A stretch of DNA of 64,000 nt, from positions 5,146,001 to 5,210,000 of the forward strand of contig OZ316895.1 of assembly GCA_973895155.1 (NCBI GenBank). Direction: 5' to 3'. The stretch comes from Marsupella aquatica (Eukaryota > Marchantiophyta). This document shows positions 25,434 to 38,339 of the stretch, one piece after another. The first letter of the stretch is position 1, and each line of letters opens with the position of its first letter. The notes under the pieces were generated by a model that ran no database searches, was not told where the DNA came from, and was given only the letters and a program-made list of their open reading frames with translations. The translations under genes and the position numbers were made by a program.

Positions 25434-28400
25434 TCAAAACATTTTCCCACCCCCGGGGCCTCCTTGAAGTACTGAGTCTGGTATTGTCAGTCGTTGGTGT
25501 TTGCCAACCAAGGCCTGTAATTGATCAACCTTGTCATACATGCCGAGCAAGCCTCCCGTATGCACAAACAGGACTTTTCTTCCTTCCCAGTAATTCGGCC
25601 GGTCCTTGAAATCCTTGAGAAGACCAAAAACAGCTTTACCACTGCACCAACAATGACAAGGGTCAGTGCTCTCTGCCTGTTCACTAATACACCAATATTC
25701 TGGACGATGAGAGAACCACATGAATTGCCGGCATGACGACATACCTGTAAACCGGGTCAAGGATCACCCCTGTGGCCACAGCTACGTCCTTCACTACTTT
25801 AAGCTCCTCGGCAGTACTGATAGCATATCCCTGACCCTTTTCCTGCTCACACCAATAAAAGTTAGTACATGCATTATTCCAAGATATTTACTGTGCTAAG
25901 AACATGAACGATAGCAGAAAGCACCCACCTAAAGCCGAATACAGGCCCCAATTTGAGATTGAATGAAGGCTCTACTATAAGTGAAGTTTACAGGCCCCAA
26001 TTTGAGATTGGATAAAGTGTACTATGCGAACTGAGTCCTCAAATGCCAAAAACTTTGAACTAAGGTAACAAAGTCATGGTTTGAGTGATTTAACGGAGAT
26101 AAGAGAAGTAAATTTTACCAATTTAACTTCGACAACATCTCTCGAACTGACACCAGCAGCCAGCCCGTCCAGCAGTCCTTGAGTGAAGTCATAAAAATAT
26201 GTTTCATCGTCACAAACAGCAAAGGCATGAACCTGCACTCAAGACAAAGGTTCAATGAACTGATCACAAAGAATGTAGTCTTTAACGACTTAGACAGGTC
26301 ATCCGGCATCACTTCTGAGAATTGGCGATGTGCGACAAGTCATGTACCTTGGATTTAAGACTACTTAATTGAGATCCTAGCCCCAGCCCTGCAGTCGTTC
26401 CTCCGCTGCAAAAGTGAATACGGATCAATACTACAAGTGTAACGGCTGCACTATTGGCCACTTCGCTGAGACTGAGCCGTTCAACTAATTTTGTCGAAAT
26501 TTTTCAATGGTAATAAGATGACTCTTCTAGCCATAGAATTCTTCTGATCCATCCTAGCCATTGGATTCGTCTGATCCATGTTCTCAATTTATCCTATTTC
26601 CGAATCAATGACTTAAACGTTGCCTTCGTTTTAAAGGGCCAGCAACATGAATTCTAGTCTTTCCTGGTCCCCTGGTTTTGGGTAAACTGGAATCTGAGCC
26701 ATTTAACTGAGGGACGAATTATTGTCACGACTCTAGTCCATCAATCTCGCTGAGAATCCAATTGCGTATATTACATTAATGGGCCTAACATTCTGCAACC
26801 TATGAAGTCTTCCGTAATCTACAAAGATCATTGATGTGAGGTCTTCTACGATCTCTCTTTCCAATCAATGAGATTGCGGACGCTATGTAGTGAGAACAAT
26901 TTCTCTCTAGCAAGATAATGATACTATACCTTCCACATGCCATCACAATATCATCAAAGTGGCTAACACCCTTGACCTTTCCTTCCTGCAATTGGTTCTC
27001 AATCTCTCGTATTCCCTCGATGTAGCCCCTGCATTTAACCAGTCAACAACTACGTCACCTCTTGAAGAAAGTACTGTAATAGAGTCACCGATTTCTTCAC
27101 AACCTGGGCGAAGCCAAAGTGATGACGAACTCACCAAATTGAAAATAACATCTTAAGGTTTAACCACTGTCGTAAAACAACAAGAAGTGTTCTCTCCGAC
27201 CTATTTTTGCACCAATCTGCAATAAGTACCAAAATTCTGTAGATTTACCAAGTACCCAGAGAGTTTGAACCTCCAACTGGGATGAAATAAGGTTTTCTGC
27301 CTTCCTTTTTGAGCTTTTCCATGAGAATATTTCCGAGGGTCTGAGATACAACAAGCAAGTCAACATCTGGTTTGAAACCGTTTGGCTCAAGGCCAGAGCA
27401 GCCAGATCGATACTTCATGATCACAGAACTGAATGCTATTGACAGGGCAAAATTCAAGAAAAATTACTGTCCATAATGCTTGGAGGGAGATCGAATTACC
27501 ACACTTCCAAGCTTCATGTATTCCTCTTTTGTAACAAGCTCTATGTTTGCACCGATCATCCGCTCCACAAGCAAATTCCCTGTGAGACCTGGGTCCTCAT
27601 CTACCACTGTCTGCAGTAAAACAGGTACACCAATATGCCATCTTAGAGAACGCATGCATGAGTCCCCCCACGAACAAATGACGTTCCAAGTCGACAGGGC
27701 CCCGGTAAACATGCTTGAGCACTTTGGTTAGCAGCATGGAAAGGAGATAACGGACCCGACTCGTTCTCAGAATGAGGTAACTGTCCAGCCCAACATAGCG
27801 AGCAGCAACTGCAGTTGCTCTGGCGTGATTACTCTGAATCCCGCCAATGGTTACCACACAGTCGGCCCCCTGTGCCTTCGCTTCAGCAATCAGAAACTCC
27901 AGCTTTCGAACTTTGTTCCCACTCAGCTGCATCCCCGTCAAATCGTCTCTCTGCAGTACCCCTGATGCTAATCCAGTCAGTAAATGAACAAGACTATTCA
28001 ACTTACTTAGTCCATCAATCCGGATGCCTTCAAGCTGACGTTATGAGAGACAAATTCTGTTTCAATTTCAAAACCAGAACTGCATTGATACAGCCGGAGA
28101 AAGAGTGACATACCTTGACCCAGACTTCAGTCCCCGAGGGCAATCCTGGAAGGTTCCAACGGTGAATTGGCGTCGGGAACTGCATATCAAACGCAGAGTA
28201 TTATAGAAGGGCAGCCTGGCAGGACATTTTCTTAATTGAAAGCAGCAAAGCAGGAAACATTTCCAAAGGCCACCAGTTCGTATCAAGATACGACTTGACC
28301 ACACGATTCAAATCGCCATTTTCTCCTCTGAGCCAGTGCACTTAACAGCGAATCTCTCTCTCTCTCTCCCTCTCCGCGTAATTACACAAAAGAACATGGT

Positions 28401-28874
28401 ATGAATTCTTACAATACCCAAACTGGTAAACGAAGATGGAATTGGATGAAGATGAGAAGCCCACGCCGGCGGTACATATGCCTCTGTGCTAAACATTTCA
28501 GGACGACCGGCCTGCTGCCCAATATACCCAGCCCCATTGTCCGAAGCCATGCTCACCGCCGAAACTGCAGCTCGACCTTCAAGATCTCTTCTCCAAGCTC
28601 CTCCAATTGTTAGCCTCCTGAAATTCCCGTGGCCCCAGAACCTATCACCCCTCTTCCCAGGGATCTGCAGACCACAATAAGCAGTGAAAGATGAGAGCCC
28701 ACAAATTCGTGACAAAGTGCTTTCACTCAGCTGCGAATTCGGGATTCTGGGAAACAGGGTCGAGGCAGAAGAAGAGCTAGCAGAGTGAGGGAAGATTGCT
28801 GGAGTGGCAGAGTGTCGGGGAATTGCGTGGGCAGAGGATGCATATGGTCGCATTATCGTCCTGGTGGAGGCCAT
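25434..28874 (-). CDS. D-cysteine desulfhydrase (PLP fold-type II)
   Basis: Pyridoxal-phosphate enzyme converting D-cysteine to pyruvate, H2S and ammonia. Ten in-phase GT-AG exons give 500 aa: 28874-28413, 28179-28114, 27950-27756, 27610-27500, 27340-27249, 27028-26930, 26405-26348, 26232-26119, 25842-25745, 25641-25434. The PLP lysine is Lys 189 in SGNKVRK; the substrate-side block [12 protein letters not shown] is at 213-224 and the phosphate loop SGGTTAGLG at 342-350. The enzyme resembles bacterial ACC deaminase, but the two residues known to separate the activities are of the desulfhydrase kind: Ser 432 (VYSGK, Glu in ACC deaminase) and Thr 460 (HTGG, Leu in ACC deaminase), 28 apart as in tomato. 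About 130 N-terminal residues, rich in Ser, Ala and Arg, are a probable mitochondrial or plastid presequence. The exon 3 donor (CGG|GTCCGT) is weak, but the joined protein aligns without gaps. Confidence 0.93.
28353..28374. repeat. Microsatellite (TC)n in intron 1 of the desulfhydrase gene
   Basis: A run of about ten TC dinucleotides lies between exon 1 (ending 28413) and exon 2 (starting 28179). Confidence 0.85.
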
Positions 28875-30270
28875 GTTGGGGTCTCCTCCTGCTCTGTGCT
28901 CTGCTGTTAAATGACCAGGGTCCCTGTTCTCATGAGCAGACTCTTTAGAGAGTCCACTGTGTCTACTTATTGATTTGTTGTCCCCAGTTCAGTCCAAAGC
29001 TACTGTAGAGAGAGGCTCTATGCAAGCTGTCCCACTCTCCCAAACGGGTTTATTACGTCCATCTGCCCCATTTTGGAAGGATTTTTAATTTGGGGTTTTT
29101 TGAGAGGGGGAGGGAGGGCGGGGGTGTGGGAGAGAGGGGAGGAGGAAGCGATACCTTCCCCAGATAACCAGGCACATAATTGGGGGTGGGGGAAACCCTT
29201 CATGTTTTAATTTACTATTTAGTATTATTTTCCTTCTTATTTTTATTGAAACGGAAAATAACAAAAACAGGCGAGACAGGACTGACACAAAAAGAAACAG
29301 AGAAGTGCCAAAGTCGCCAATGAGTGCCCATTAGAAGATTACCAAATTACAAATATACCCTTCCTGTTTCTTCTGTTCCTTATGTATATGCTATCACCTT
29401 GACAACAGGTATTTAGAGTACACCAAAAACAAGCTGCTTTGAGGCCCTCCAAACCCAGTGCCTTTTGCACGTTTGCAGGATTTTGCCCCTTGCATTGACA
29501 GGGCCTGTCCATTTGGATTACAACAGCCTTAAATGTACTCACCTCTATTTATGTTCAAAGAACTGACACTCTGGTAATCTACTAGGACATCTCATAAGTC
29601 AGTCAAAGCACTGAGCTGAGGTTTCAAGGTTAGTCCCATAACTCAAGTTCCAAGACCAGATTCTTGATTTAAAAAATTGCAAGAAGGCAACATTGACCCA
29701 CCCCATGAAGCAGAGCTTATGGTCCACCTTAGTCCCACAACATATTAATATCCCTTGTACGTCCTTCCTCTCTCGGTCAGTGGCCACCCCAAATGCAGCA
29801 GCCATCACCGTGTGATAACCAAAGCCCACGTGCTTTCAATCAAAACTTTACAGATTCGTGGATTTTCAGGTCTGCGCCTAAAGTTACTAGAGCCTGTTTA
29901 AGGTTACTGGTTACGCATCGGGCCTACTGACTCTCTTTATGGCAACCAAAGACAGTTTGTCTTCATAACTTCTATGTACTTGGTATCTTCAAGTTATGAA
30001 AAGCCCTACTCAATTGTCCAATGCACTATTGGTTAATGTTCTAGTAATTGCACATCAAAATATGACAATGTACAATAACTAACATTCACTGATTTAAACA
30101 GAATAATCAGGTTTATCATCAAATTCAGATAATATAATTAGGTTTATCATGGCATAGAGTGACCTAATACACCTTATTTTGTCACATTTTGATGTATCAG
30201 GACTCAATACATTACCTCACTTGGACACAGGTATCATCAGTGTGGCTCATGTACCACACACTACAGTAAT
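28875..30270. other. Intergenic between divergent desulfhydrase and proteasome genes
   Basis: No coding sequence recognised. A G-rich stretch ('gaggggga..', 29102-29150) and an AT-rich part (29200-30250) precede the minisatellite. The phrase 'cacatcaaaatatgaca' near 30050 echoes the tandem unit at 2592. Confidence 0.4.
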
Positions 30271-30903
30271 GTAGTTGCGCACAGTCATGGTTAGATAATG
30301 CTCTGAGTAGTTGTGCACAGTCATGGTTAACTTAAGCTCTGAGTAGTTGCGTACAGTCATGGTTATCTTAAGGTCTGAGTAGTTAAGGACAGTCATGGTT
30401 ACCTAGTGCTGTGAGTAGTTGTGCACAGTCATGGTTAACTTAAGCTCTGAGTAGTTGCTCACAGTCATGGTTAGCTTAAGCTGTGAGTAACTGAGGACAG
30501 TCATGGTTACCTTGTGCTGTGAGTAAAGTGCAAAGTCATAGTTAGCTAATGCTGTGAGTAGTTGTGCACAGTCACGGTTGGCTAATCCACTGAGTAGTTG
30601 TGCACAGTCATGGTTATCTTAAGCTCTGAGTAGTTGAGGACAGTCATGGTTACCTAGTGCTGTGAGTAGTTGCACACAGTCATAGTTAGCTAATGCTATG
30701 AGTAGGTGCGCACAGTCACGGTTGGCTAATTCTCTGAGTAGTTGCGCACAGTCATGGCTAGCTAATGCTCTGAGTAGTTGCACACAGTCATGGTTAGCTA
30801 ATGCTCTGAGTAGTTCGGCACAGTCACGGTTGGCTAATGCTCTGAGTAGTTGCGCACACTCATGGTTAGCTAATGCTCTGAGTAGTTCGGCACAGTCATG
30901 GTT
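30271..30903 (+). repeat. Minisatellite, 36-bp unit, 17 copies plus a partial
   Basis: Units begin GTAGTTGYRCACAGTCATGG and end in ..CTCTGA. Sixteen are 36 nt and one (the eighth) is 35 nt, then an 18th breaks off at 30903. Variant units recur in a pattern: a 'GGACAGTCATGGTTACC' type appears at positions 4, 7 and 11, suggesting higher-order duplication of about three or four units. The right-hand third is the most uniform. Because 36 is a multiple of three, a spurious frame with a 12-residue repeat runs through 30698-30934. The array ends about 520 bp before the proteasome start codon, so it is promoter-proximal. Confidence 0.95.
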
Positions 30904-31422
30904 CGCGACGCGGGTTCGAGGGTGGTCGTCGTGACTTGCGACAAAATCATCGATTTTTTTGGCTCCCTCGCACGCAAAGCATCTCGAGTCTCGACATTAG
31001 TATTCCTCCTCCATTGCTCGAAGAACCTCAATGAAAGCTTCGAAGCAGAGCACCGAAGCAGACGAGGATTTGATGCGGAGCGCTCAAGCATCGAGCCAGC
31101 CATCCAGGGTCCACGAGCTTTGAAGCAGAGGAGGCGAGGTTGAGCACCGAAGCTCGAGTATTCGACAGGATTGCGGTGAGTTGAACTCTTGCTCCCACCG
31201 TTCGAACTCCCTCCTTCAGTACGTTTTCTTCGCCTTCGTCGTTGGAATTCCGGTGATTTTTGGAATTCGATTCCTCGACGAGAGAGAGAGCACATCGGAG
31301 ATCGAGCTTCCGAGGAGCTAACTTGATTTGCTTCCCTTTGATCTTCTGCTTCAGGGAAAGATTTCGTCGAAGTGGTGTATTGGAGTGGAGCGGAAGTGAA
31401 GAAGAAGAAGAAGAAGAGCGAA

Positions 31423-33151
31423 ATGTTTAGGAATCAGTATGATACGGATGTCACAACATGGAGTCCTGCGGGGCGACTGCACCAGGTGGAGTATGCAATG
31501 GAGGCAGTGAAGCAGGGGAGCGCTGCGATAGGGTTGCGATCCAAGACGCATGTCGTGATGGCTACGGTGAACAAGGCGTCATCAGAGCTGTTGTCGCATC
31601 AGAAGAAACTATTCAAGATCGACGACCACATCGGGATTGCCATGGCCGGGCTCACGGCTGACGGACGTGTGTTGTCTCGCTACATGAGGTCGGAGTGCAT
31701 CAATCACAATTTCGTTTACGAATCACCCCTTGCAGTGGGTCGATTGGTGGTTCAAGTAGCCGATAAAGCACAGGTTCGTATATTTTCGTCCTCTGCTTCC
31801 CTTATTACAGACTCCCGACCTTCCCCTTGGTTTTGGCTTCTTTTGATTTTGTCCCATTGTTGTAGGCAATGGCCTACTGGCAGTAGTGTGTGGTCCTCAG
31901 CTGTCCGGCAGTTCGGCGTCTATCCTTTGATTCAGCTTCTGTATTCGGAATTCGTTGGTCCTTCTGTTGCTGGAGAATTGTTTAGGTTTGATTTTTGGTA
32001 GCGAGCGTTAATTACTGTTGATTTAGTGAGACCTACCTAGCTTGGGGAACGCGTGTCTTGTCGCGAGTCCCTTCCCCTGTGTGTGCTTATTGCTTTTAAA
32101 TTTAGGGTTAGCAAACATTTCAGACTCGTAGAAGGAACAGCGTCTAATGCGACACTGGGGAAAGCATGAAATCTGAGGCTCAGCAGGTTGCATTCTCAAA
32201 ACCCGCGTACACGAGTTCCCTGGTTAATTTCTTGAGGACACGAGTTCTGACCGGCTGTGTATATGGGATAGAATGTGTGGGTCTGCTGAGGCTATGCATG
32301 GTGTATGTAGCCTTGACCTCCTGACACGCATTGCAGACAGGTGACTCGGCATTCATTGAAGGATCAGTTAGGTTGATGGCACTCCCTTCATTTTATGTAG
32401 TTGAATTGCAATCTCTTTGGCAAGTTCCCATTCTTGCCACGTTTGTGATTGCGACTAAAATGACGTGCAATTCCAAAACGATAAAGGGATCTATTTCTGT
32501 TTCCCTGGTTTTGCAAAGCTTGTTTTTGATAAATCGAGAGTTTCAAAAGTTGTTTCAGGTCATGTTTAAGTGTCTTGTATGCTGGCTATGGAAGGGCATG
32601 TACCACAGAGGCTGCATAGTTGATATAATTTTTTTGTTCTGGATTTCCAGGTTTGCACCCAGAGGTCCTGGAAACGACCCTATGGTGTTGGATTATTGGT
32701 AGCGGGCATGGATGAAACCGGCCCTCACCTCTATCAAAACTGCCCTTCTGGAAATTATTTTGAATATCAAGCTTTTGCGATTGGATCACGCTCACAAGCT
32801 GCAAAGACATATCTAGAGCGCAAGTTTGAAACTTTCTCGGATTGTACGAAGGATGAGTTAATCCGCCACTCACTGCTCGCAGTGAAAGAATCTCTACAAG
32901 AAGAGGAGTTAACTAGTGGAAACTGTGGGGTGGCTATAGTGGGAATTAACGACAAGTTCAAAATTTTAGATCCCAAGGAGTTGCAAGAATATATTAACAG
33001 CTTGGATGAAGGGACCAAGGAGGAAGTTACACCCGTGGAAGAGGATGCAGCACCACCTGCAGAAGCTCCAGCTGAGCTCTTGCGCAGGGAAGGATCTGGG
33101 GGAGTGGGAGTCCCTGCGGACGGAGATGGACCGTCTCCTATGGAAACTTGA
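31423..33151 (+). CDS. PAF1: 20S proteasome subunit alpha type-1 (alpha-6 in plant/yeast order)
   Basis: Structural alpha-ring subunit of the 20S proteasome, gating entry to the proteolytic chamber. Two exons, 31423-31773 and 32651-33151, join in phase 0 at DKAQ|VCTQRS to give 283 aa, against about 278 in flowering plants. The alpha-subunit N-terminal signature ([16 protein letters not shown]) is at residues 13-28, preceded by the expected MFRNQYDTD start. [11 protein letters not shown] and [22 protein letters not shown] follow in exon 2. The C-terminal 45 residues are acidic and Ala/Pro-rich, ending SPMET, like the plant family. The 877-nt intron has GT-AG ends. Expression is expected to be constitutive; a minisatellite ends about 520 bp upstream. 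Confidence 0.96.
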
Positions 33152-35041
33152 AAGGTGGCCCGAGGACTACTGTAGTTAAACATACCAGAATGTAGGTTGA
33201 CAACGTAGGGCTGATGGTTAGGCAGTTACAAGTTCACAAAGAATTGTGATTTTCCAGGGTTTAACAGCTAAATCTAAAAGTGACTAGCCTAGACTCCCAA
33301 TTTGCATCATCCATTGTTGAGGTGACATGCGCATTTGTTAGTAGCCGTTTACTGGTAGGTGTTGGTCGCTGGTAGTCAGTCAGGATTTTTTCGGAACTGA
33401 ATAATTTCTGAGAGCATTTCAGTGTCAATAGCTGATTATCCAATGACCAGTTTGGTCTCCAAATTTCATCATTATAACCAAGCTTGCAGTGGTTCTTCGT
33501 GTTCATGGGTAATAGTAGTTCCTCCTTCTTCTTACTCAAAAGATAATGGCACAGATGTTGCTTCTGCTCCAAAAGTCGTCTACAAATTGCATTTATAAGA
33601 TGTACTCGTCCACAAATTGCATTTATAAGATGTACTGCCTTGACCAAGAGCGTCACCTCCACTGTCCTTCGTTAGAGGAGCAGAAGCGAAAGTAATGTAA
33701 TTGTTGGGACCTCGTCTCCTCACTAGTGCTTCTGATAATATGTTTGTTTCCTCTTCGGACTCCTCGTCTCCAACTGCCCGCATTGTATGACTCTGAAGTG
33801 TTGGATCGTTCGGGTTAAGATCACTAGATGTCTTGTCACTATAACAACCCAATTAAACGACACCATTTTCTCCTCAAGAACGCCATGAACTCCAAAGCGT
33901 GGATGACTTTGACCAAAGCTCCATGAAGCGTCTCAGAGGCACCAATCTAACATCTGATCACCTCTCCTTCGCAATTAATGGCTTTGATGGAACGTCTGCC
34001 TTAGCATCAATCCAAGATACAATCACCTCTTCCTTGTCCCAAGTAATGGTTTTGATGCATACGTCAGAACCTCCCAATAGGTCTGACTGGCCTGATTTCT
34101 TCATGGTTTTGAATGTTGATCCAATTTTAGTAGAATCCTACTATCATCAAATAGGGGACACTGTGGGGGGCTCTAGTGGTCCCCTCCATCAGGTTTCTCC
34201 CGTCAGGTTTCGCCCGTCTGTCGGCTTCATTAGAAATAATTTCTTGAGTCTTTCCCCTCCAACAGTTTGACAAATATGGGGCAAAATGTGGCTGAGATCT
34301 TGTAACGACCACCTGATGTGTCAATTCACGAGAGCCATCAAGGGACCACGTTTTTAGATCATTAATTGGAGGGCCCTAAGCATATCATCCTCAAGTGTGC
34401 AGTGCCTTCACATTGGTTCTAGAACCACCTGATAGAAACTCCAGCAGCTTCACCAACGTCACATAGATCAAGGCTTCAATTTCTGAAGGTTGACGATATA
34501 ATTGTACCATCTCTCGTACCATTACAGTTGCTGTTAATCCTAGGTGTCTGTGCTTACCACTTTGCCCACAATTTCGCTCTTCACGTGGGCTGATCAAAAC
34601 TAATTTGCACTAATCTATTGCCATAAGCTACCCGTGATGTAATTCAACTAGTTGCCAATTATTCGACATGGCGGAAAATCTTCACAATGCCAAGCCTTCG
34701 TATGACTCGATCACAACGAGAGATCCAAGCTATATCTAGCGACGAGCAAGAAGCATCAACTGTAATACTGAGGAAACACGGCAACTTATCACAGATTTAA
34801 TCACAAGCCTTTCATGGTCACTAACACTCTTTGAAAGTGCAATAGAGCACCAGCCCAGCAATAAGTGGAGCGAACCCACTGCTTCCGACGTGCTACATAA
34901 TACGTTCTCTCACCGAGAAGGGTATGGACCAATTTTGGATTGAATGGTATGAATCATCGACGAATTTAACATAGATGTTCCTCGCAAGGTTTAATGAAAG
35001 AATAAGCATTCAAGCAAATTGCAGAAAGAACCAGGATTCAT
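33152..35041. other. Intergenic between convergent PAF1 and PsbP genes
   Basis: A 27-bp unit ('cacaaattgcatttataagatgtact') is duplicated at about 33582-33637. A minus-strand open frame at 33580-33852 (90 codons) and a plus-strand frame at 33899-34270 resemble nothing known. No RNA gene is seen. Confidence 0.4.
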
Positions 35042-37570
35042 CTAGACGACACTGAAAGAGTTGGCGGCTCCCTCGACGAACTTCTTGGCACCCTTGAACC
35101 ATCTCTTGTCTCCTGCCTGTGCCTTCATAATGTACAGCTTTCCACCGTCGATGGTGGCAACGATGAGCTGATGCTTGCCTCCCTCATCTCCATCGGCAGT
35201 GCGAGTAAGGACACTCAAAGCATAGTAGGTCTTTCCCTTCACTTCCTTAACTTCAGTATCTAAAACGGCGGCTGTGGAAACCAAGTTGGCGGCGAATCCT
35301 CCCTGACGACCAAAGATCGGGAAATCACACAAAAAGAGATGCGTAACGTCAATATTTTCCCTCGACACAAGTCCAGGTACCTCAGAAATTAATTTAACGT
35401 ATCTCGGTGGGCAAATCAAGTAAATGCATTTCATCTCGCTGACCTTCCTTTATTTATGTATTCCATTCTACGGGAATCTAATCTTTGTTGAGCAGAGCTA
35501 AGATTCGCCAGGATACTGGAATTAGAGAAACCATCGTTCACTGCACGAAACTAATTACCATAATTTCTCAGACTCTCGAGACGGCCAATAAAGAGATCCA
35601 TAGAGCTCCCCAGATTATGGGTCAAACCGCATAACAGCAAAAACACTATGAAACCTGATCGATCAAGATTTCCATAAAGAAAAAGAGCATTAGGATTACT
35701 AGAATCCTTCTCCGAAAGAGCAGACATTTTTGATGCTGCAGATTTTCACGTCTCTAAATTGCGTGCAGCACTGCTAATTGACTTTTTGGTCAAAATTATT
35801 CATCTCAAAATCCAATTGCCTACCCTCAAAACTGTGAGACGCCTGGGATCTATCCGAAAAGATCGAAGACTCTGACGATCAACTCGGCATTAATGAAACT
35901 CTGCTCCAACAATCCGTACAAGCGGTTCGCTGATTTCATACGAAAATTGGGGACCCGGGATCGCTAGTGAAATATAACTTCAAGCTGCGGGTAAATTAAG
36001 CGAATGCACTTATTCAATCGACCGTCCAAGTCATAATTTGTAAGCAAAGTTGAGACTCCATACACTACCAGGAGGACAGAAGATGGCTCAAAGAGAGTCC
36101 CCATACCAAGCAGCATTGCTCACTAAAACGAAGAGATTACGAAAAGAAGGTAGGGATCACCTCAGATGTTGTCTTTCCGGTGTAGGATTGCCTCCCGAGC
36201 AGGTAAGATAACTGAAAAGACCAACACGAATCCCAATCTCAGAGTCTGCTTGTGAGCGAAAGTCCTCGGGAGTTCCATGTTCACATTTCCAAGTTGCTAC
36301 TCTCACAGAGTTCCGTTGAATGAAGATTCCTAAACGAACAAATGCCTAACGAGTGGACCATCTGACAATGCTGGAAATACAATCCTTGACAATGTTCAGG
36401 AAATTCGTCAAAGCGGAGACGCTAATAAGAGGAAAATCCGTCTGGCTACCACAGTCAGTTTCTAGAGGCAAGGCAGAGACACTTACGGCTTTAAGGAGCC
36501 CCTCCGGTGAACCGTAGTCTTTAATTGAGGACTTATCGGTCTTGAGAATGCTAACAGAGAGATTGTTCGTGACATCGCCATTGTCCTCGTATCTCAGGAC
36601 CTGCCCGGGGAACTCCACCTCCTTGCTGGGATTCCACTTCGCTGGAAGCTCAACTTGGAAGCCCTCCCCGACGTAGGGTACGAAGCCGGTCTGAGCCTTA
36701 GGCGCAGCGAAGATATTGGCTGCGAAAAGTCCACAATTTTCATCAGAAAGGATCTCCAAAGCCGAATATATTCAATGCACAAGTTCCAAATCAGAGACCA
36801 AAACAAATCTCAACGCTACATTCTCATAGAATTGATGCTCATCTGGCAATGATTTCGAAACCAAAAGACAAATCTCAGTAAAGTACACAGCACATAAACG
36901 TTCCAATCAAAGCACGCAAAGAACGAACTCAGACGTGAACGACAACGCTTAAAATCTCTGCGACATCAATGGCGGGCCGCACCAAATCACGACGGGAAAC
37001 AAGCTCTCAATTCACTAGGAACATGCTCTCAGCACATAGCAGATAACATAGGAAAATGCTCTCAACACATAGCAGAGCAGATAACATAAGAAAACGCTCT
37101 CAACACATAGCAGATAGCATAACAACAACACTGTACTATACTGTGCGCCACAGTCCAATAAAGAATGCATTCGTCACCACCAACGAGGGCGCGTCATCAT
37201 CATAATCACAGCGGATATCGAGCTCGCAAACTTAAATCACAAGCAGAAACTCGCCATTCTCCATTTCCTTACCGGATTCGCCATAGGCGGCTTCCGCGGG
37301 ATTCGCGCGGATGGTCACGGCCGCAGCACCGGCGAAGAGGGCGATGGCCAATCTTCGGGAGACATTCGACGAAACCTCGGACTCAAGAGCGTTCCGCCCC
37401 TCGCTGCTGCATCGCACAACACCCACCGACCTTGCCGAAACGGCCGATCTCACCTGAAGCGACACCACGGGGGCGCCATTGACAGCTCCGCGCGATGAGC
37501 AGAGCTCCGCGAGGCCGCTGCAGCTCGCAGCAACGCGAACCGTCGACGAAACACTACCAGCGACGGCCAT
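35042..37570 (-). CDS. PSBP: PsbP, 23-kDa extrinsic protein of photosystem II
   Basis: Thylakoid-lumen protein that stabilises the Mn4CaO5 cluster and its Ca2+/Cl- requirement in oxygen evolution. Four in-phase exons (37570-37273, 36719-36487, 36211-36161, 35302-35042) give 280 aa. Residues 1-60 form a Ser/Arg-rich stromal targeting peptide. A twin-Arg motif ([15 protein letters not shown]) then leads a hydrophobic stretch ending NPAEAAYG, the Tat-type thylakoid transfer signal with its AXA cleavage site near residue 93. The mature domain shows [26 protein letters not shown] and the C-terminal [20 protein letters not shown] block. A tiny 51-nt third exon is unusual to spot but encodes the conserved [13 protein letters not shown]. 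The light-dependent regulation usual for this family cannot be read here. Confidence 0.95.
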
Positions 37571-37865
37571 TGCTGTGCTCGAGAAGCTCAATCTGTCAAT
37601 CACAATCCTCGAATGCGGAACCAGCGAATAAAATAACACTGTAATGCTCGAGAGTCGAGAGAGCTCGAGTCGAGCTTTGTTCGAGGGATTATGTTTGGTG
37701 GGTCGTTCGTTCTCTCGATACCTTCGTAAAACCTCTCAGTGTCCACTTCTGTAGCGATGTGATTCGACCGAACTGGTCTGGATGAGCTCTGATTGGTCCC
37801 ACAGCGAGAGAGCGAGAGAGTGTCTCTAGGTGCTTTTTGCTCGCGGACAAGAGGTGGGGCTCCCT

Positions 37866-38169
37866 GGCTTTGGTCAGTTGGCCAGAGGATGAGCCTAGAA
37901 CCCAGAGGTCCCAGGTTCAATCCTCCCTCCACGCATAAGGGGTGTGGAGTATAAGGGGTGTGGAGTAAAGGGGTGTGTGGGTGGGGTGTAGTGGTGGGAG
38001 TATTGATTATCTCCTCAGCCCTAGTTGTCCACTTTGGGTTCTGGTTTAATCCTCTCTCCCTCCTGGTCTGGTCCCTGTCGGATCCCTGGGTATTGTCCCC
38101 TTGTGGCTGCCCTACATAGAAATGCTTTCGGTTTTCAAGACAAAAAAAAACCCCCCAAAAAAAAGAAAA
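37866..38169 (+). mobile_element. tRNA-derived SINE with target-site duplication
   Basis: A box TGGTCAGTTGG at 37871-37881 and B box GGTTCAATCC at 37914-37923 give the tRNA-like head. The body continues to an A-rich tail (about 38137-38169) interrupted by Cs. The copy is flanked by perfect 14-bp direct repeats AGGTGGGGCTCCCT (37852-37865 and 38170-38183), the expected product of LINE-driven integration. It landed about 280 bp upstream of the PsbP start codon. The perfect duplication suggests a fairly recent insertion. Confidence 0.92.
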
Positions 38170-38339
38170 AGGTGGGGCTCCCTTCCTATTGGGTGGGTGA
38201 AGCTATGTATATAGTTGATTAAGGACGCCTGATGTTAACCAGGCACCAAAGAGGTCACAAAAGCGCACTCTCTTTAGTATTGTACACTATATTCAGCATA
38301 GTATGCGCAGAAAAAATAAGTTGAAGGCAATTTTGGGCC

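Noticed and set aside
30698-30934. Plus-strand ORF encoding a 12-residue repeat protein
   Set aside because: It is the in-frame reading of the 36-bp minisatellite, has no codon or homology support, and ends soon after the array.
33580-33852. Minus-strand 90-codon ORF downstream of the proteasome gene
   Set aside because: Contains the translated 27-bp duplication and no recognisable domain.
37871-37940. Possible genuine tRNA gene
   Set aside because: A and B boxes are present, but the acceptor and anticodon stems do not close and the unit runs into a SINE body with poly-A tail and target duplication.
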